Source: Pseudeuparius sepicola
Taxonomy: Eukaryota > Arthropoda > Insecta > Coleoptera > Anthribidae
DNA: 64,000 nt
Direction: 5' to 3'
Assembly: GCA_963920635.1 (NCBI GenBank)
Contig: OY987299.1
Location: 66,694,692 to 66,758,691, forward strand
Every line of letters starts with the position of its first letter. The stretch's first letter is position 1. A model generated the notes under the pieces. It had not been told where the DNA came from, searched no databases, and saw only the letters and a program-made list of their open reading frames with translations. The translations under genes and the position numbers were made by a program. This document shows, in pieces, positions 11,264 to 21,031 of this stretch.

Positions 11264-12389
11264 ATGTCAATTGACGATTTAACAAGTGAATTCGGAAGAT
11301 TGATTTTAAGTATACCTTCATCTGACCCTCAATCCTTAGAATCACACCCTTACTTATCCTTAAGTGAAAGTATTAATCAAACCGAAAATATGGCAGAATT
11401 TAAATCTGAATATTTAACTTGTCTACCGAGATTTGACGGTGATCCGAACGAATTGAATAGATTTTTAGTTACTTGCGAATCGATAATCAATACTTTTTAT
11501 GATTTAAAAAAATCCAAATTCTTTCCAAAATGTTTATTTGTTGAACTGTCTCGTTTCCAAATTGTCTGGAAATGCAAAATTGGTAATAAATATTCAAAAT
11601 ATATCTACATGGACAGAACTAAAAGAAGCTTTATATCTAAATTTTGCCGATCAAAGAGATGAAACCTGCTTAAACCGAGATTTAGTAATGCTAAGACAAT
11701 TACTTAATGAAAAACCTCAAAATTTGTATGACAAAGTTTTACATATTTTGAACCTTTTATGTAGTTATGTAGATAATCACGAGCAAACAGCAGACGCAAA
11801 AGCACTAAAACGAAATTTGTACAATAGCCTAGCATTAAAAACTTTTCTTGCTGGACTTAAAGAACCTTTAGGTACCACTATTCGTTGTATGAAACCTACC
11901 ACTTTAGTTGAAGCATTGCATTTTGTTACAGAAGAAGATAATATCCACTATTTCCAAATTCCCAAGTTTTCAAATATCCCAGCAAAATCAAAATCGAAAT
12001 GTTTTTAGACCCAATAATTCCTATGTATCGAATATGACAAGACCAACGCCAATGAGTGTTTCAGTCCCAATTAATAACGCAAATCAACCCTCTACTATGA
12101 ATAGACAACCCTCTACTATGAACCTCAACAACAACGACTAAATTATACCCCTAATCAATATAACAGTTATTTTACACAAAACCCATCTACGTCAAGAAAA
12201 TTTATTTCTGAAGAATTGTTTAACACTGAAATAGACGAATTAAATCCAATTTGTACTGAATCTACCCAACATGACGAAAATTTTGAAAATAATTCTCAAA
12301 ATTACGAAGAACTAGAATATTTTGACCACCACCCTGATCAATCAGACGAAAATTTTATGAATTTTTCTCGAGACAACGACCAAACATAA
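11264..12389 (+). pseudogene. gag: Gag of element B (frameshifted)
   Basis: The first ATG is at 11264, just after a GTAAGTG splice-donor-like site at 11251. The frame carries the errantivirus gag domain (FDGDPNELNRFLVTCESI, later STWTELKEALYLNFADQRDE, LALKTFLAGL, EALHFVTEEDNIHYFQ). It changes frame near 11540 and again near 12000 and 12140 before an acidic, Asn-rich tail that stops at 12387-12389, adjacent to pol. It is the same type as element A gag, without a zinc knuckle. Three frame breaks make it non-functional. Confidence 0.85.
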
Positions 12390-14242
12390 AATACACTATT
12401 ATTTCTTTTAATTTTACCGATACTGGACGTTTATATTATGTCGAATTTCCGAAATTTAACGCAAAAATATTAATTGATTCAGGCTCAACCAAATCTTTTA
12501 TAAATCCAGAAGTAGCTCAAAAATTCTTTCCAAATTTAATTAGAGATGACCCTTTTATTGTTTCTTCGGTTTATCAAAAATCTGCTCACCGTTATAGCGC
12601 AACAATACCGGCTCCAGAAATTTTCAAAATGCCAAATAATACATACATGAAATTTTATCTATTTAAATTCCACGATTTTTTCGACGGTTTAATAGGAATG
12701 GACCACATAAAATTTTTAAAGTCACATCTCGACTATGATTTCTTTATTACACCCTGTACTAAATTAAAACTCAATCCATATACAACAAAAAATGAATTAA
12801 ATCTTATTCACGTAGAACCCAGATCAAAAAAGGTTATTAAAATAAATACGTCAATTCAAAATGGAGAAATAATAATACCTTACCAAAAAATTCAAAATTG
12901 CGAAATTCCCGAGTGCTTAACCATAGCAAAAAATGGAAAAGCTTTGACGACAATCTTAAATAACACAGAAAGCAAAGTATCTTTAAACTTTTCAGAACCA
13001 CTAGAAGTTGACGAATTTTACAGAAACGGGTTACAAAACTTTGAACTGCATAACTTTGACGAAACAGATACAACTCCTCTGGACCTGACAAAAATTCGCG
13101 TAGACCACCTCAACAGAGAAGAAAAGACTAAAATTTTAAAGTCATGTAAAGAATATTCTGATATTTTCTATAATGAAGACACTCCCTTGACATTTACTAA
13201 TAAAGTAAAGCACAAAATTCGCACCACTGACGAAACGCCAATTTATTCCAAATCATACCGTTACCCATTTATTCACAGGCAAGAAGTCGAATCCCAAATC
13301 AAAAAAATGCTTAATCAAAACATAATCCGCCCTAGTGTTTCCCCTTGGTCGTCACCAATTTGGGTCGTCCCTAAAAAAGCTGACGCGTCGGGTAAACAAA
13401 AATGGCGTGTAGTTGTGGACTACCGGAAATTAAATGACAATACTATCGATGACAAATACCCATTATCTAATATACACGACTTACTTGACAAGTTAGGAAA
13501 GTTTCAATACTTTTCTACACTGGACCTTGCTAGCGGTTTTCACCAGATAGAAATGGACGAAAACGACATAGAAAAGACAGCTTTTAACACTGAACAAGGA
13601 CACTATGAGTACCTTCGTATGCCCTTCGGGTTAAAAAATGCGCCCGCGAGTTTTCAGAGATTAATGGACAACATCCTCCGTGGTATTCAAAACGAAAAAT
13701 GCCTTGTCTACTTAGACGATATAATAATTTTTTCTACTTCTCTTCAAGAACACTTAGAAAGCCTTAAATCCGTTTTCCAAAGACTTCGCGAAACAAATTT
13801 TAAAGTACAACTGGATAAGTCCGAGTTCCTAAAGAAAGAAGTTGCATACCTTGGTCACATAGTCACCCCTGACGGCGTTAAACCCAACCCTGATAAGATT
13901 AAAGCCATCAAAGAATTTCCAATACCCAAAACTACCAAACAAATCAAAGGTTTTCTCGGATTAGTTGGCTATTATAGACGCTTTATTCCTTCATTTGCAA
14001 AAGTTACTAAGCCTTTCACAAAATGTCTAAAGAAAGATGCTAAAATAGTACATGATGATGAATTTATTTCTTGCTTCGAAACTTGCAAAAATTTGCTTAC
14101 AAATTCTCCAATTCTGCAATATCCTGATTTTTCTAAATCTTTTAATTTGACAACAGACGCGAGCAATGTTGCGATTGGTGCTGTCCTTTCACAAGGGCAT
14201 ATCGGTAACGATTTACGCTTACGCCTCACGCACATTGAATGA
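12389..14242 (+). CDS. pol: Protease and reverse transcriptase of element B
   Basis: The frame opens right at the gag stop and runs about 618 codons. Retropepsin is at [12 protein letters not shown] (about residue 30). The reverse transcriptase has [28 protein letters not shown], motif [31 protein letters not shown] and [12 protein letters not shown], so the catalytic aspartates of motifs A and C are intact. Thumb ([13 protein letters not shown]) and connection ([12 protein letters not shown]) follow. It ends early in RNase H after [17 protein letters not shown] through a frameshift. The 12629 ATG is internal; the true product would be made as a gag-pol fusion. Confidence 0.9.
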   Translation, partial: KYTIISFNFTDTGRLYYVEFPKFNAKILIDSGSTKSFINPEVAQKFFPNLIRDDPFIVSSVYQKSAHRYSATIPAPEIFKMPNNTYMKFYLFKFHDFFDGLIGMDHIKFLKSHLDYDFFITPCTKLKLNPYTTKNELNLIHVEPRSKKVIKINTSIQNGEIIIPYQKIQNCEIPECLTIAKNGKALTTILNNTESKVSLNFSEPLEVDEFYRNGLQNFELHNFDETDTTPLDLTKIRVDHLNREEKTKILKSCKEYSDIFYNEDTPLTFTNKVKHKIRTTDETPIYSKSYRYPFIHRQEVESQIKKMLNQNIIRPSVSPWSSPIWVVPKKADASGKQKWRVVVDYRKLNDNTIDDKYPLSNIHDLLDKLGKFQYFSTLDLASGFHQIEMDENDIEKTAFNTEQGHYEYLRMPFGLKNAPASFQRLMDNILRGIQNEKCLVYLDDIIIFSTSLQEHLESLKSVFQRLRETNFKVQLDKSEFLKKEVAYLGHIVTPDGVKPNPDKIKAIKEFPIPKTTKQIKGFLGLVGYYRRFIPSFAKVTKPFTKCLKKDAKIVHDDEFISCFETCKNLLTNSPILQYPDFSKSFNLTTDASNVAIGAVLSQGHIGNDLRLRLTHIE

Positions 14243-14960
14243 TTCTCAACAAAATTACTCAGTTATCGAAAAAGAATTATAAGCAATAATTTGGGCCACC
14301 AAGTACTTTAGACCCTATCTGTATGGACGTAAATTCAACATTATAACCGTTCATAAACCACTTCAGTGGCTTTTTTCATTGAAAGATCCGAATTCGAAAT
14401 TATTGCGCTGGCGTATCCGATTAGAAGAATTTGATTACAATATTATTTACAAGAAAGGTAAACTTAACACCAACGCAGATGCGCTTTCAAGAATTGAAAT
14501 ACACACCAAAACCGTTACTGACAAAATAGACGAAATTGCAGAGAACGTTTTACGTGATATATTCCCATATAACATGAGTAACGATAACTCCGTTCCTAGA
14601 ACCCTTAATAATGACGCAACCCAAGATACCGACAATGTTTCACTACTTGTAATACCAGATAATGAAATCCAAGACCTTAGCGATAACGAAGACGACGATG
14701 ACCGCCTCGAAACCGACAACAATACTGTACACTCGAATGCCGAACAAAATCCAGTGATCAATATTCCCATTTCCGAAAATCCCGGACAAAACTACGGACA
14801 AAATCAAATCATAATTTCTGTTGTACACCACTCACCCGCACAACCCAAAATTGCTATTTTATTTGAGAAAAAGAAAAGAATAAATATTTTTTGGTTTAGT
14901 TTAGTTGGGAAAAGGGTCAAAACGCTATTAAAAACACTATTTCTTCGCCAACTAAACTAA
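14243..14960 (+). pseudogene. pol: RNase H C-terminal part of element B
   Basis: After the frameshift the RNase H continues with YSVIEKEL, a stop near 14280, KYFRPYLYG, then from 14379 KDPNSKLLRWRIRLEEFDYN and NADALSRIE, the usual end of the domain. The acidic tail that follows is the linker to integrase. The coding trace is then interrupted by a small palindromic MITE at 14881-14980. Confidence 0.8.
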
Positions 14961-14980
14961 ACTAAACCAAAAAATATTTA
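14881..14980. mobile_element. 100-bp palindromic MITE inside element B pol
   Basis: Arms 14881-14908 and 14948-14980 are inverted copies (TTTTTTGGTTTAGTTTAG and its complement), the right arm with one extra CTAAA unit. It sits between RNase H and integrase. Confidence 0.8.
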
Positions 14981-14989
14981 ATATTTGGG

Positions 14990-16060
14990 TCACCAACCTT
15001 TACTAATTATATTAAAAGAATAAGTGTTCAATTTTCCGAAAATAATTTTAATCAAGATGTAATACGATTTGTCAAAGATTACGTTTTACCGAACTCACAA
15101 TATCACCTTTATTTCGAAAATGCTGACATTTACCAAAGATTCACTAATGTTTTACAAGAAAATTTTAAATGGCCTTCAATCAATTTTCGAAAATGTAATA
15201 AAAAATTAATAGACGTTACTAACAAAAATGATATCGAGGACATAATAAAAAATTACCACGAAGGAAAGTCTAATCATCGCGGCATAGACGAAACCGTTGA
15301 ACGAGTAAAGAATAAATATTATTGGCCTTACATAAAAAATTCTGTACAAACCTTTATAAACGATTGTGAAATCTGCCAACAAAGCAAATACGAGAGAAAT
15401 CCAATAAGAATCAAAATGAACGACACCCCTACAGCAAGCAAACCTTTCGAAATAGTTCATCTAGATACTTTTTCATTCTAAAAATCAAAATTTTTGACGA
15501 TTGTAGATAGTTTTTCGAAATACGCACAAGCCTATCACTTAAATTCATTAGCAGGAACCGAAATAGTTGATAATTTAATTCAGTTTTTCTCCCATCACGG
15601 TATCCCTAAACAAATAATTTGTGACAACGGAACCTAATTTAAGAATTCAGTTGTTTTAGAGCTATTAAAACTCCATAAAATCAATATACACTTTTGTTCA
15701 CCTAATCACCCTCAATCTAACGGAATTATAGAAAGATTCCATTCCACTCTTATAGAACACATTCGCTTATTAAATACAAAAGGTTTCCAAAAAACTCCAA
15801 TAAAAATGAAAATAATTTATGCAATTTTGGCATACAACCACAGTATCCACTCTACAACAAAATTAAAACCAATAGATGTTATTAATGGTCACATTAGCGA
15901 AGATGATCCGTTTAATCAAGAAATTGATCAAATGTTATTAAATGATTATATTAACGATCATAAAGAACGCTCAAAAGTTCTCTATTCCAAAATAAATTCC
16001 AATTTAATGCGAAATAAAGAAAGACTTATAGACAAAAATTAATCAAAATCGTGATACTGT
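14990..16060 (+). pseudogene. pol: Integrase of element B (broken)
   Basis: The zinc-binding domain is visible at 15260-15410 (YHEGKSNHRGIDETVERVK, then CEICQQSK). The catalytic core is at 15450-15780 with HLDTFSF, VDSFSKYAQ, CDNGT and NGIIERFHSTLIEH. In-frame stops occur near 15479 and 15636. The 15806-16042 frame (AILAYNHSIHSTTKLKP) is the end of the core and start of the C-terminal domain, ending with a stop near 16042. Clearly inactive. Confidence 0.8.
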
Positions 16061-16164
16061 TTCTACTGATTCACAAGAAAAAATACATATGGACAATTTA
16101 AAGCGACCCTTAAGGCAAACTTACGATTTTAACAATTAAACTTACTTTCAGATTTCCCTGCATT

Positions 16165-17667
16165 TTGTCAGTTCAAGAGAAAATAACAATTCGAAATTTA
16201 GAAAACAATCCAGGACTGATCCCAGTAAAACTAGGAACAGCTAAAATTGCTAAAGAAACCAACAAATTAATTCATTACTATGACTTAAGTCCGGTAGTGA
16301 CAGAATTTAACAAACTGCGTAAACATTCGCAAACGCTAACACAAAATTTTATTGATACAAGCGAAACCTACCCAATCGAGTTAGCAACTCATTTAAAAAT
16401 ATTAACATTTCTTGAAAATGAAATAAATACTAAATTGACAGCAATTATTCCAAATTCTTACAAAAGAGAAAAAAGAGGTTTAATCAATGGCCTAGGATCA
16501 ATATTTAAATCAATAACCGGAAATTTAGATTCGACAGACGCAGAACGCTATGATAAACTAATAGAAGAACTTCAAAATAACGAAAACAAGCTAGAAACGA
16601 GTATTAAAACACAGAATTCGCTATCTATTTCCTTAATAGATAAGTTCAATTCTACCATTACACAAATAAGCCACAATGAAAATATTTTGGAAGAAAAATT
16701 TAAAGAAGTTTTTATGGTTCTCAAAAATTCTCTCAGTGCTATGGAATGCTCTTTAGTTCTTAAAGACGCCCTTATCCAAATTAGCACGATGTACGAAATT
16801 ATAAATTCAATTCTACAGGACATTGAAAATTCTCTGGTATTTACCAAACTTCAAATTATGCACCCTAGCATAACAAAATTAGAAACATCTGTAAAGAAAT
16901 ATTTTCCGTTTGAATTAACCTTACAAAATATTCCTCTTTTTGAAAGCGTTGTAAAAATTGAATCATATATAAAAAAATTTAGAATTTCTTATATCCTACA
17001 TGTCCCGTTGATTCACCCTTTTGAAGTTGACTATTACCACCTTTACTCCATTCCCGTATACTCAATGGGTCAGTTTAAGGCAATTATCTCTCAAAACAAA
17101 TATTTAGTAAAAAATGAATTGTATTTTGCATTTATGAGCGAATCTTGCAAACAAGTCTCCCCAAAACAATTTTTCTGTCACAACTTGGACCTGCAGAACA
17201 ACAACGAAAAATCAGCTTGCGAAATTAAAATTATCGATATGAAAAATGCCTCCAATTGTCGCCAAACCAAAATACATGTAATGGAAACCTCAATTCAACC
17301 AATTCAAAACACAAATAAATGGATATGTCTATTCCCGACTAAAGGACAATTAAAATTAAAATGCTTTAACCAAGAAGAAGCAGTGAGTCTACTTGGTACA
17401 CATTTAATCGAAATCCCCGTGGGATGCAAAATTTCCAACACAAAGCAAACAATAACAAATGAAATACACCATTCAAGCGAAACTATCCTGTTTCCCGACT
17501 TGGACATAAGAATTAGCAACACAAAAATCGAAAATGTTAGCCTTCATTTGGAAAATATTAAACTTGATGAATTATACCAGATAAAGAATAAGATAATCGA
17601 AAACAGCCCTTCATTGTCATTTGGACAATCTTTCCATATACCAAGTCTTTGGACGATCTGTATATAA
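16165..17667 (+). CDS. env: Envelope protein of element B, nearly full length, no anchor
   Basis: A 500-residue open frame. It is preceded by a polypyrimidine CTTACTTTCAG splice acceptor ending at 16151, fitting a spliced env message. About 110 residues in is the furin-like site KREKRG followed by GLINGLGSIFKSITGNLD, the fusion-peptide-like motif shared with element A and with insect errantivirus and baculovirus F-type envelopes. A heptad-rich segment and cysteine-containing region (CKQVSPKQFFCHNL) follow. The frame stops at SLWTICI; the hydrophobic sequence expected for the membrane anchor lies just downstream in another frame. This copy would lack an anchor. Confidence 0.85.
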   Translation: MSVQEKITIRNLENNPGLIPVKLGTAKIAKETNKLIHYYDLSPVVTEFNKLRKHSQTLTQNFIDTSETYPIELATHLKILTFLENEINTKLTAIIPNSYKREKRGLINGLGSIFKSITGNLDSTDAERYDKLIEELQNNENKLETSIKTQNSLSISLIDKFNSTITQISHNENILEEKFKEVFMVLKNSLSAMECSLVLKDALIQISTMYEIINSILQDIENSLVFTKLQIMHPSITKLETSVKKYFPFELTLQNIPLFESVVKIESYIKKFRISYILHVPLIHPFEVDYYHLYSIPVYSMGQFKAIISQNKYLVKNELYFAFMSESCKQVSPKQFFCHNLDLQNNNEKSACEIKIIDMKNASNCRQTKIHVMETSIQPIQNTNKWICLFPTKGQLKLKCFNQEEAVSLLGTHLIEIPVGCKISNTKQTITNEIHHSSETILFPDLDIRISNTKIENVSLHLENIKLDELYQIKNKIIENSPSLSFGQSFHIPSLWTICI

Positions 17668-17790
17668 TTATTGGTTATTTGCTTAATAAGTTTTGTTGTC
17701 TACAAAAAGATTTTTACAAGATGTTCGAAGAAACCTCAGCCCAAGTGTGAAGACGCTCAGCTTCCTCGCACCCTCGTTTGCTGAATCTTC

Positions 17791-17930
17791 GAGGGGAGGA
17801 ATTACCTCACCACTTTCTAAGAAGCTGCAAGAAAAACGCTGAATGGCTCAGCACCCCGGCAAGCTACACCGAGTTTATAAATTCTCTTTGTATTCATTTT
17901 TGTGCCATTTTTGCGTTCTGAACGATTTTT
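17791..17930 (+). repeat. Polypurine tract and 3' LTR of element B
   Basis: The tract GAGGGGAGGA precedes the LTR, which starts AATTACCTCACC at 17800 and ends GAACGATTTTT. It is 130 bp and matches both ends of the 195-bp 5' LTR; an internal segment of about 65 bp is missing. Confidence 0.85.
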
Positions 17931-18010
17931 TACGTGACTCAATCGACCAATGAGAGCGCAAGACGTATACTGACGTTTGTATCCGTCGGACGTATAAATA
18001 GCCACTTCCT

Positions 18011-18517
18011 ATATCTTAACATATTATTTATTTTTTGTATATTATGTAAATGTATTTTTTAGGTGCTGCGCAATTAAATCTAAAAAGAAAAATGCAGCAA
18101 AAAAATGGGGTAGAATAAATAAAAAATCTCAGGTGAGCAAAAGAATGGTTACCTATAGAATATCACAGACCTTGTATATAGGTACTCGTAGGTCTGCGTC
18201 TCTATGCTGCAGAAAAATAGAAACTTACCTACCTAAGACTATGATGTATAATAAATTCAAAGAAAATAGATTATTTTTTAAGTACATATTAATCCTATAT
18301 TAATGTGAGAAATTTACGTTCCAATATTTAGTCACTTTTGTAATAATTTAAATAGGAAATTTGTTTTCATCACCAAGGTTTGATGGTTTGACAGCCATTT
18401 GGTTGTCTATCCTTTCATAAGTATTTTACTTGGTGATTTTTATTTGTGTACCCAAAAGGCTGCTGTTGTGGTTAAGACAACTTGCGCGACTTCACCCAAA
18501 ATGTTATTTTGTGGATT
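18011..18517. other. No recognisable gene
   Basis: AT-rich spacer between transposons. No supported reading frame. Confidence 0.5.
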
Positions 18518-18768
18518 TTAACGCTATTGTACTTTTTTTTCAAGAAGTAATTCACAAGAAAGTTTTTTGTTGTCATTGGGCACTACAAGAAATTAGTGCG
18601 GTAATCGATATCGATAGTTTGTTTTATGCATTTTTTTCTCGGAAACTAGGTACCTACCTACTATCTATTAGGTACCAAACTAATTTCTTGTAATGACAAG
18701 GTGCCCATTGACCACAAAAAACTTTCTTGTGAATTACTTTTTTGAAAAAAAAGGAACAATAGGGTTAA
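18518..18768. mobile_element. 251-bp palindromic MITE with TTAA ends
   Basis: Inverted arms of about 95 bp run from TTAACGCTATTGTAC to GAACAATAGGGTTAA, including GAAGTAATTCACAAGAAAG and its complement. TTAA at both outer ends is the piggyBac-type target duplication, and CCCTATTG is a plausible terminal sequence. It has no coding capacity. Confidence 0.75.
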
Positions 18769-18779
18769 ACTCAATAAAT

Positions 18780-19054
18780 AACATTTTTGTGAAGTATGTT
18801 TAACGGGCCAGCACAAGTATGATACCTAATAAGCAGTTTTACTATATCGTGGGCCACCACTGTAATGGCCAGCATACATTGGGCCAGTATAATATCAGTA
18901 TGTTGAACATCCGGCAAAGTAACAGTGGCCGACCTCTGGCCAGTGTGACCTATTTGCATTGGCCCAGTATAGATTGCCACTGATTCGCGGTTACGGCAAT
19001 TTCTGGCCAGCACCTAATCGGCCACAGATTCGCCGGATGAAAATGTTTGCTGGG
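18780..19054. mobile_element. MITE-like element rich in TGGCC motifs, copy 2
   Basis: Many GGCCA/TGGCC motifs and a GTTTGCTGGG end at 19045-19054 that mirrors CCCAGCAAAC at 9171. The sequence between the motifs is different from copy 1, so they are cousins rather than one split element. Confidence 0.5.
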
Positions 19055-19459
19055 TTATGTCTTTTCTTGCCCCCTAACCTATGACTCATCTATCATATTC
19101 ATCTGTATATAAATTTTTGACATAAACGTAACAGTAATATATTATTTACTTATTATATATTATAACATATCATATCTATTATCTGTAGAGTAATACCCGT
19201 ATATAAAACTGTTGGCAATAACTTTTCATTTGAATATGTCTTGAATATTTTGGCTAAATTTGTTCTAATTGTTTTTATCTACTTATTATTTAATGTTTAT
19301 TGTATATTTCCCTTTGTCATGTACATTGCCTACCACAACTATTATTATTTAGGAAGTGGCTATTTATACGTCCGACGGATACAAACGTCAGTATACGTCT
19401 TGCGCTCTCATTGGCGGGCTGAGTCACGTGACTTCTTTGGACGTGCATTTAACTCCGTA

Positions 19460-19858
19460 CACGATACACTTACCCACGGTATGTCAGTAACGAATCCGAA
19501 AACAAAGCAAATCTGCGCATCTACACGTCAGTTGCGAATCACGAATTCAAAATGCGGTTGTGTTTTACGATTTTTTATAGTTTAATGTGTCAAGAAAAAG
19601 TGTAAACAACTGTCAGTCCAGCTCGACAGTGCTTTAAAATAGGCCAGAAATGCCGGGATGTGCCAGTCAGCGTTTGTCCAAATAATAATAGAAACAGTAA
19701 TTAAGTATTATAGTTATAGATTTCCCAAGGACAATAATCTTGCCAAAAAATGGATTGCTGCATGCCGCAGACAAGACATATGGAGCAATTTAAATTCTGA
19801 TTCGCAACTGACGCGTCACAAGATGTGCAAATGACATACCGTGGATAAGTTTATCGTG
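19460..19858 (+). mobile_element. P-type element remnant, 399 bp
   Basis: It has 27-bp terminal inverted repeats beginning CACGATA (two mismatches) and a perfect 8-bp target duplication ACTCCGTA at 19452-19459 and 19859-19866. Terminal CA and an 8-bp duplication are P-element features. It carries a decayed THAP domain. The empty site is visible in copy 1 (ACTCCGTACACGTCC). Confidence 0.8.
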
Positions 19859-20240
19859 ACTCCGTACACGTCCGAAGCCGAAGTAAACTAATGGACCGGG
19901 AGATAGTGACAGATTTTTGGACGTGATTTTACTCAGTATGCCTTGCAAAGGGCATTATGTGGCACATATTCTCACAATAATAAGGTATGAATCAGAGAGT
20001 CATCCTGGGTTCTTCATGTGAAAAACTGAGTTTTCAATTATTCGAAAAATATGCATTTTGATCAGTAACGAATCCGAAAACAAAGCAAATCTGCGCATCT
20101 ACACGTCAGTTGCGAATCACGAATTCAAAATGCGGTTGTGTTTTACGATTTTTTATAGTTTAATGTGTCAAGAAAAAGTGTAAACAACTGTCAGTCCAGC
20201 TCGACAGTGCTTTAAAATAGGCCAGAAATGCCGGGATGTG
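19485..20240 (+). repeat. 178-bp direct repeat pair
   Basis: The segment 19485-19662 (CAGTAACGAATCCG... to ...GCCGGGATGTG) is repeated essentially without change at 20063-20240. The first copy is in the P-type remnant, the second in the neighbouring nested element, and both include the THAP start codon region. Confidence 0.9.
19650..19842 (+). pseudogene. THAP-domain remnant of a P-type transposase
   Basis: An ATG at 19650 opens MPGCASQRLSK, a THAP-like start with one zinc-ligand cysteine, then stops. After a frame change the trace reads RFPKDNNLAKKWIAACRRQD, the hallmark FP(K/R)D...KKW block of the THAP zinc-dependent DNA-binding domain that begins P-element transposases. The C-terminal Cys-x2-His pair is not recognisable. 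Only the DNA-binding end remains. Confidence 0.75.
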
Positions 20241-20579
20241 TTTTTTATAATGAAGTTCAAATAGAAAATTCATCGGACAACCATAGGCATACCGTTAGGG
20301 TGGTTCCAAAGGGCTATTATTGCCACGTGATCTTGTATTTTAATAATTAATTTTTCCATGTTTCTGAACAGGCTGCCAATGAGAAGTATGCAAGTTCTTA
20401 TTATGAAAAAAGGATGGCATACCTTTCGCGCATGTCCAAGTACACTTTACATCGAATAACTCGTTTAAATGATTAAATAACATTCAATTTGCATACTGAG
20501 CATACTGCAAGGCATACTGAGCATACTGCAAGGCTACTGAGTAAAATCACGTCCAAAAATCTGTCACTATCTCCCGGTC
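19895..20579. mobile_element. Second nested inverted-repeat element, about 685 bp
   Basis: The ends are inverted copies: ACCGGGAGATAGTGACAG at the left and CTGTCACTATCTCCCGGT at the right, with about 45 bp of match including TGGACGTGATTTTACTCAG. The target is the TAAACTAAT/AGATACG site seen intact in copy 1. It contains the second 178-bp repeat copy and short GCATACTGAGCATACTGCAAG tandem units near 20495-20535. Confidence 0.75.
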
Positions 20580-21031
20580 TATAATATTGAGATACGTCGG
20601 AAGTGCATTTTTCTCAAGCATCTTTGCAATAAGGAGCGTATGCACGGCTCCTTTTTGGGGGATAGACGCTGCCGTATGAAAAAAGAAGGGGGCATTCGCA
20701 CCATATTTTGGCAGTCGGCAGCGATGCGCGCTGCCGTTGAAATTTCAAGAAAATCGGGGGTGGGTTATTATATCATTGTAAATAATTACCACTTCATTTT
20801 TCATTCCGCAGCGCCCATCGCGGAAAAAGTAGGGCATACGCAATATAAAATGAGACAAGATAGGTCTGAATAATCTCGGACATCATCCAATCGACCATTA
20901 GTAAACAAGCCGATTCATAATCCATCGGACGGTATAAGTAAGGTTATGTGTCACGTGACTCAATCGACCAATGAGAGCGCAAGACGCATACTGACGTTTG
21001 TATCCGTCGGACGTATAAATTGCCACTTCCT

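Larger units (their letters stand above)
10905..17930 (+). mobile_element. Errantivirus-like LTR retrotransposon B
   Basis: A 7.0-kb element with LTRs at both ends, primer-binding site TGGCTCAGTCGGTAGGAC, gag, pol and a long env. The insertion site is known from the uninterrupted copy at 20.9 kb (TGTCACGTGAC); the target duplication is ACG, or four bases with one mismatch. A GTAAGTG donor at 11251 ahead of gag and a CTTACTTTCAG acceptor at 16141-16151 ahead of env suggest a spliced env message. Gag, RNase H and integrase are broken by frameshifts and one MITE insertion. Confidence 0.9.
10428..18010. mobile_element. 82-bp-TIR DNA transposon, copy 1, split by element B
   Basis: Sequence 10428-10904 and 17931-18010 together match the copy at 19351-21031 nearly base for base: the left arm from CTCTCATTGGCGGGCTGA, the internal GGAGCGTATGCA block, and the right arm ending GCCACTTCCT. 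The left tip is missing. Element B is inserted at CAC(G)TGAC, so the flanks read TGTCACG and TACGTGAC. A small internal block around 10645-10670 is inverted relative to copy 2. Confidence 0.8.
19351..21031. mobile_element. 82-bp-TIR DNA transposon, copy 2, with two nested elements
   Basis: Terminal inverted repeats AGGAAGTGGC... at 19351 and ...GCCACTTCCT at 21031 are about 82 bp long with few mismatches. The flanks carry ATTATTT on both sides (19344-19350 and 21032-21038), a 7-bp duplication that could be read as 8. Comparison with copy 1 shows that 19460-19858 and 19895-20579 are later insertions, leaving about 590 bp of the original element without a transposase gene. A 7-8 bp duplication fits the P or hAT superfamilies; which one is not settled. 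Confidence 0.8.

Noticed and set aside
12837..13091. Minus-strand frame inside element B
   Set aside because: Shadow of the protease-RT frame.
9171..19054. A single 9.9-kb transposon with CCCAGCAAAC ends
   Set aside because: The two ends differ after the first 10-20 bases and other complete elements lie between; two cousins are more likely.
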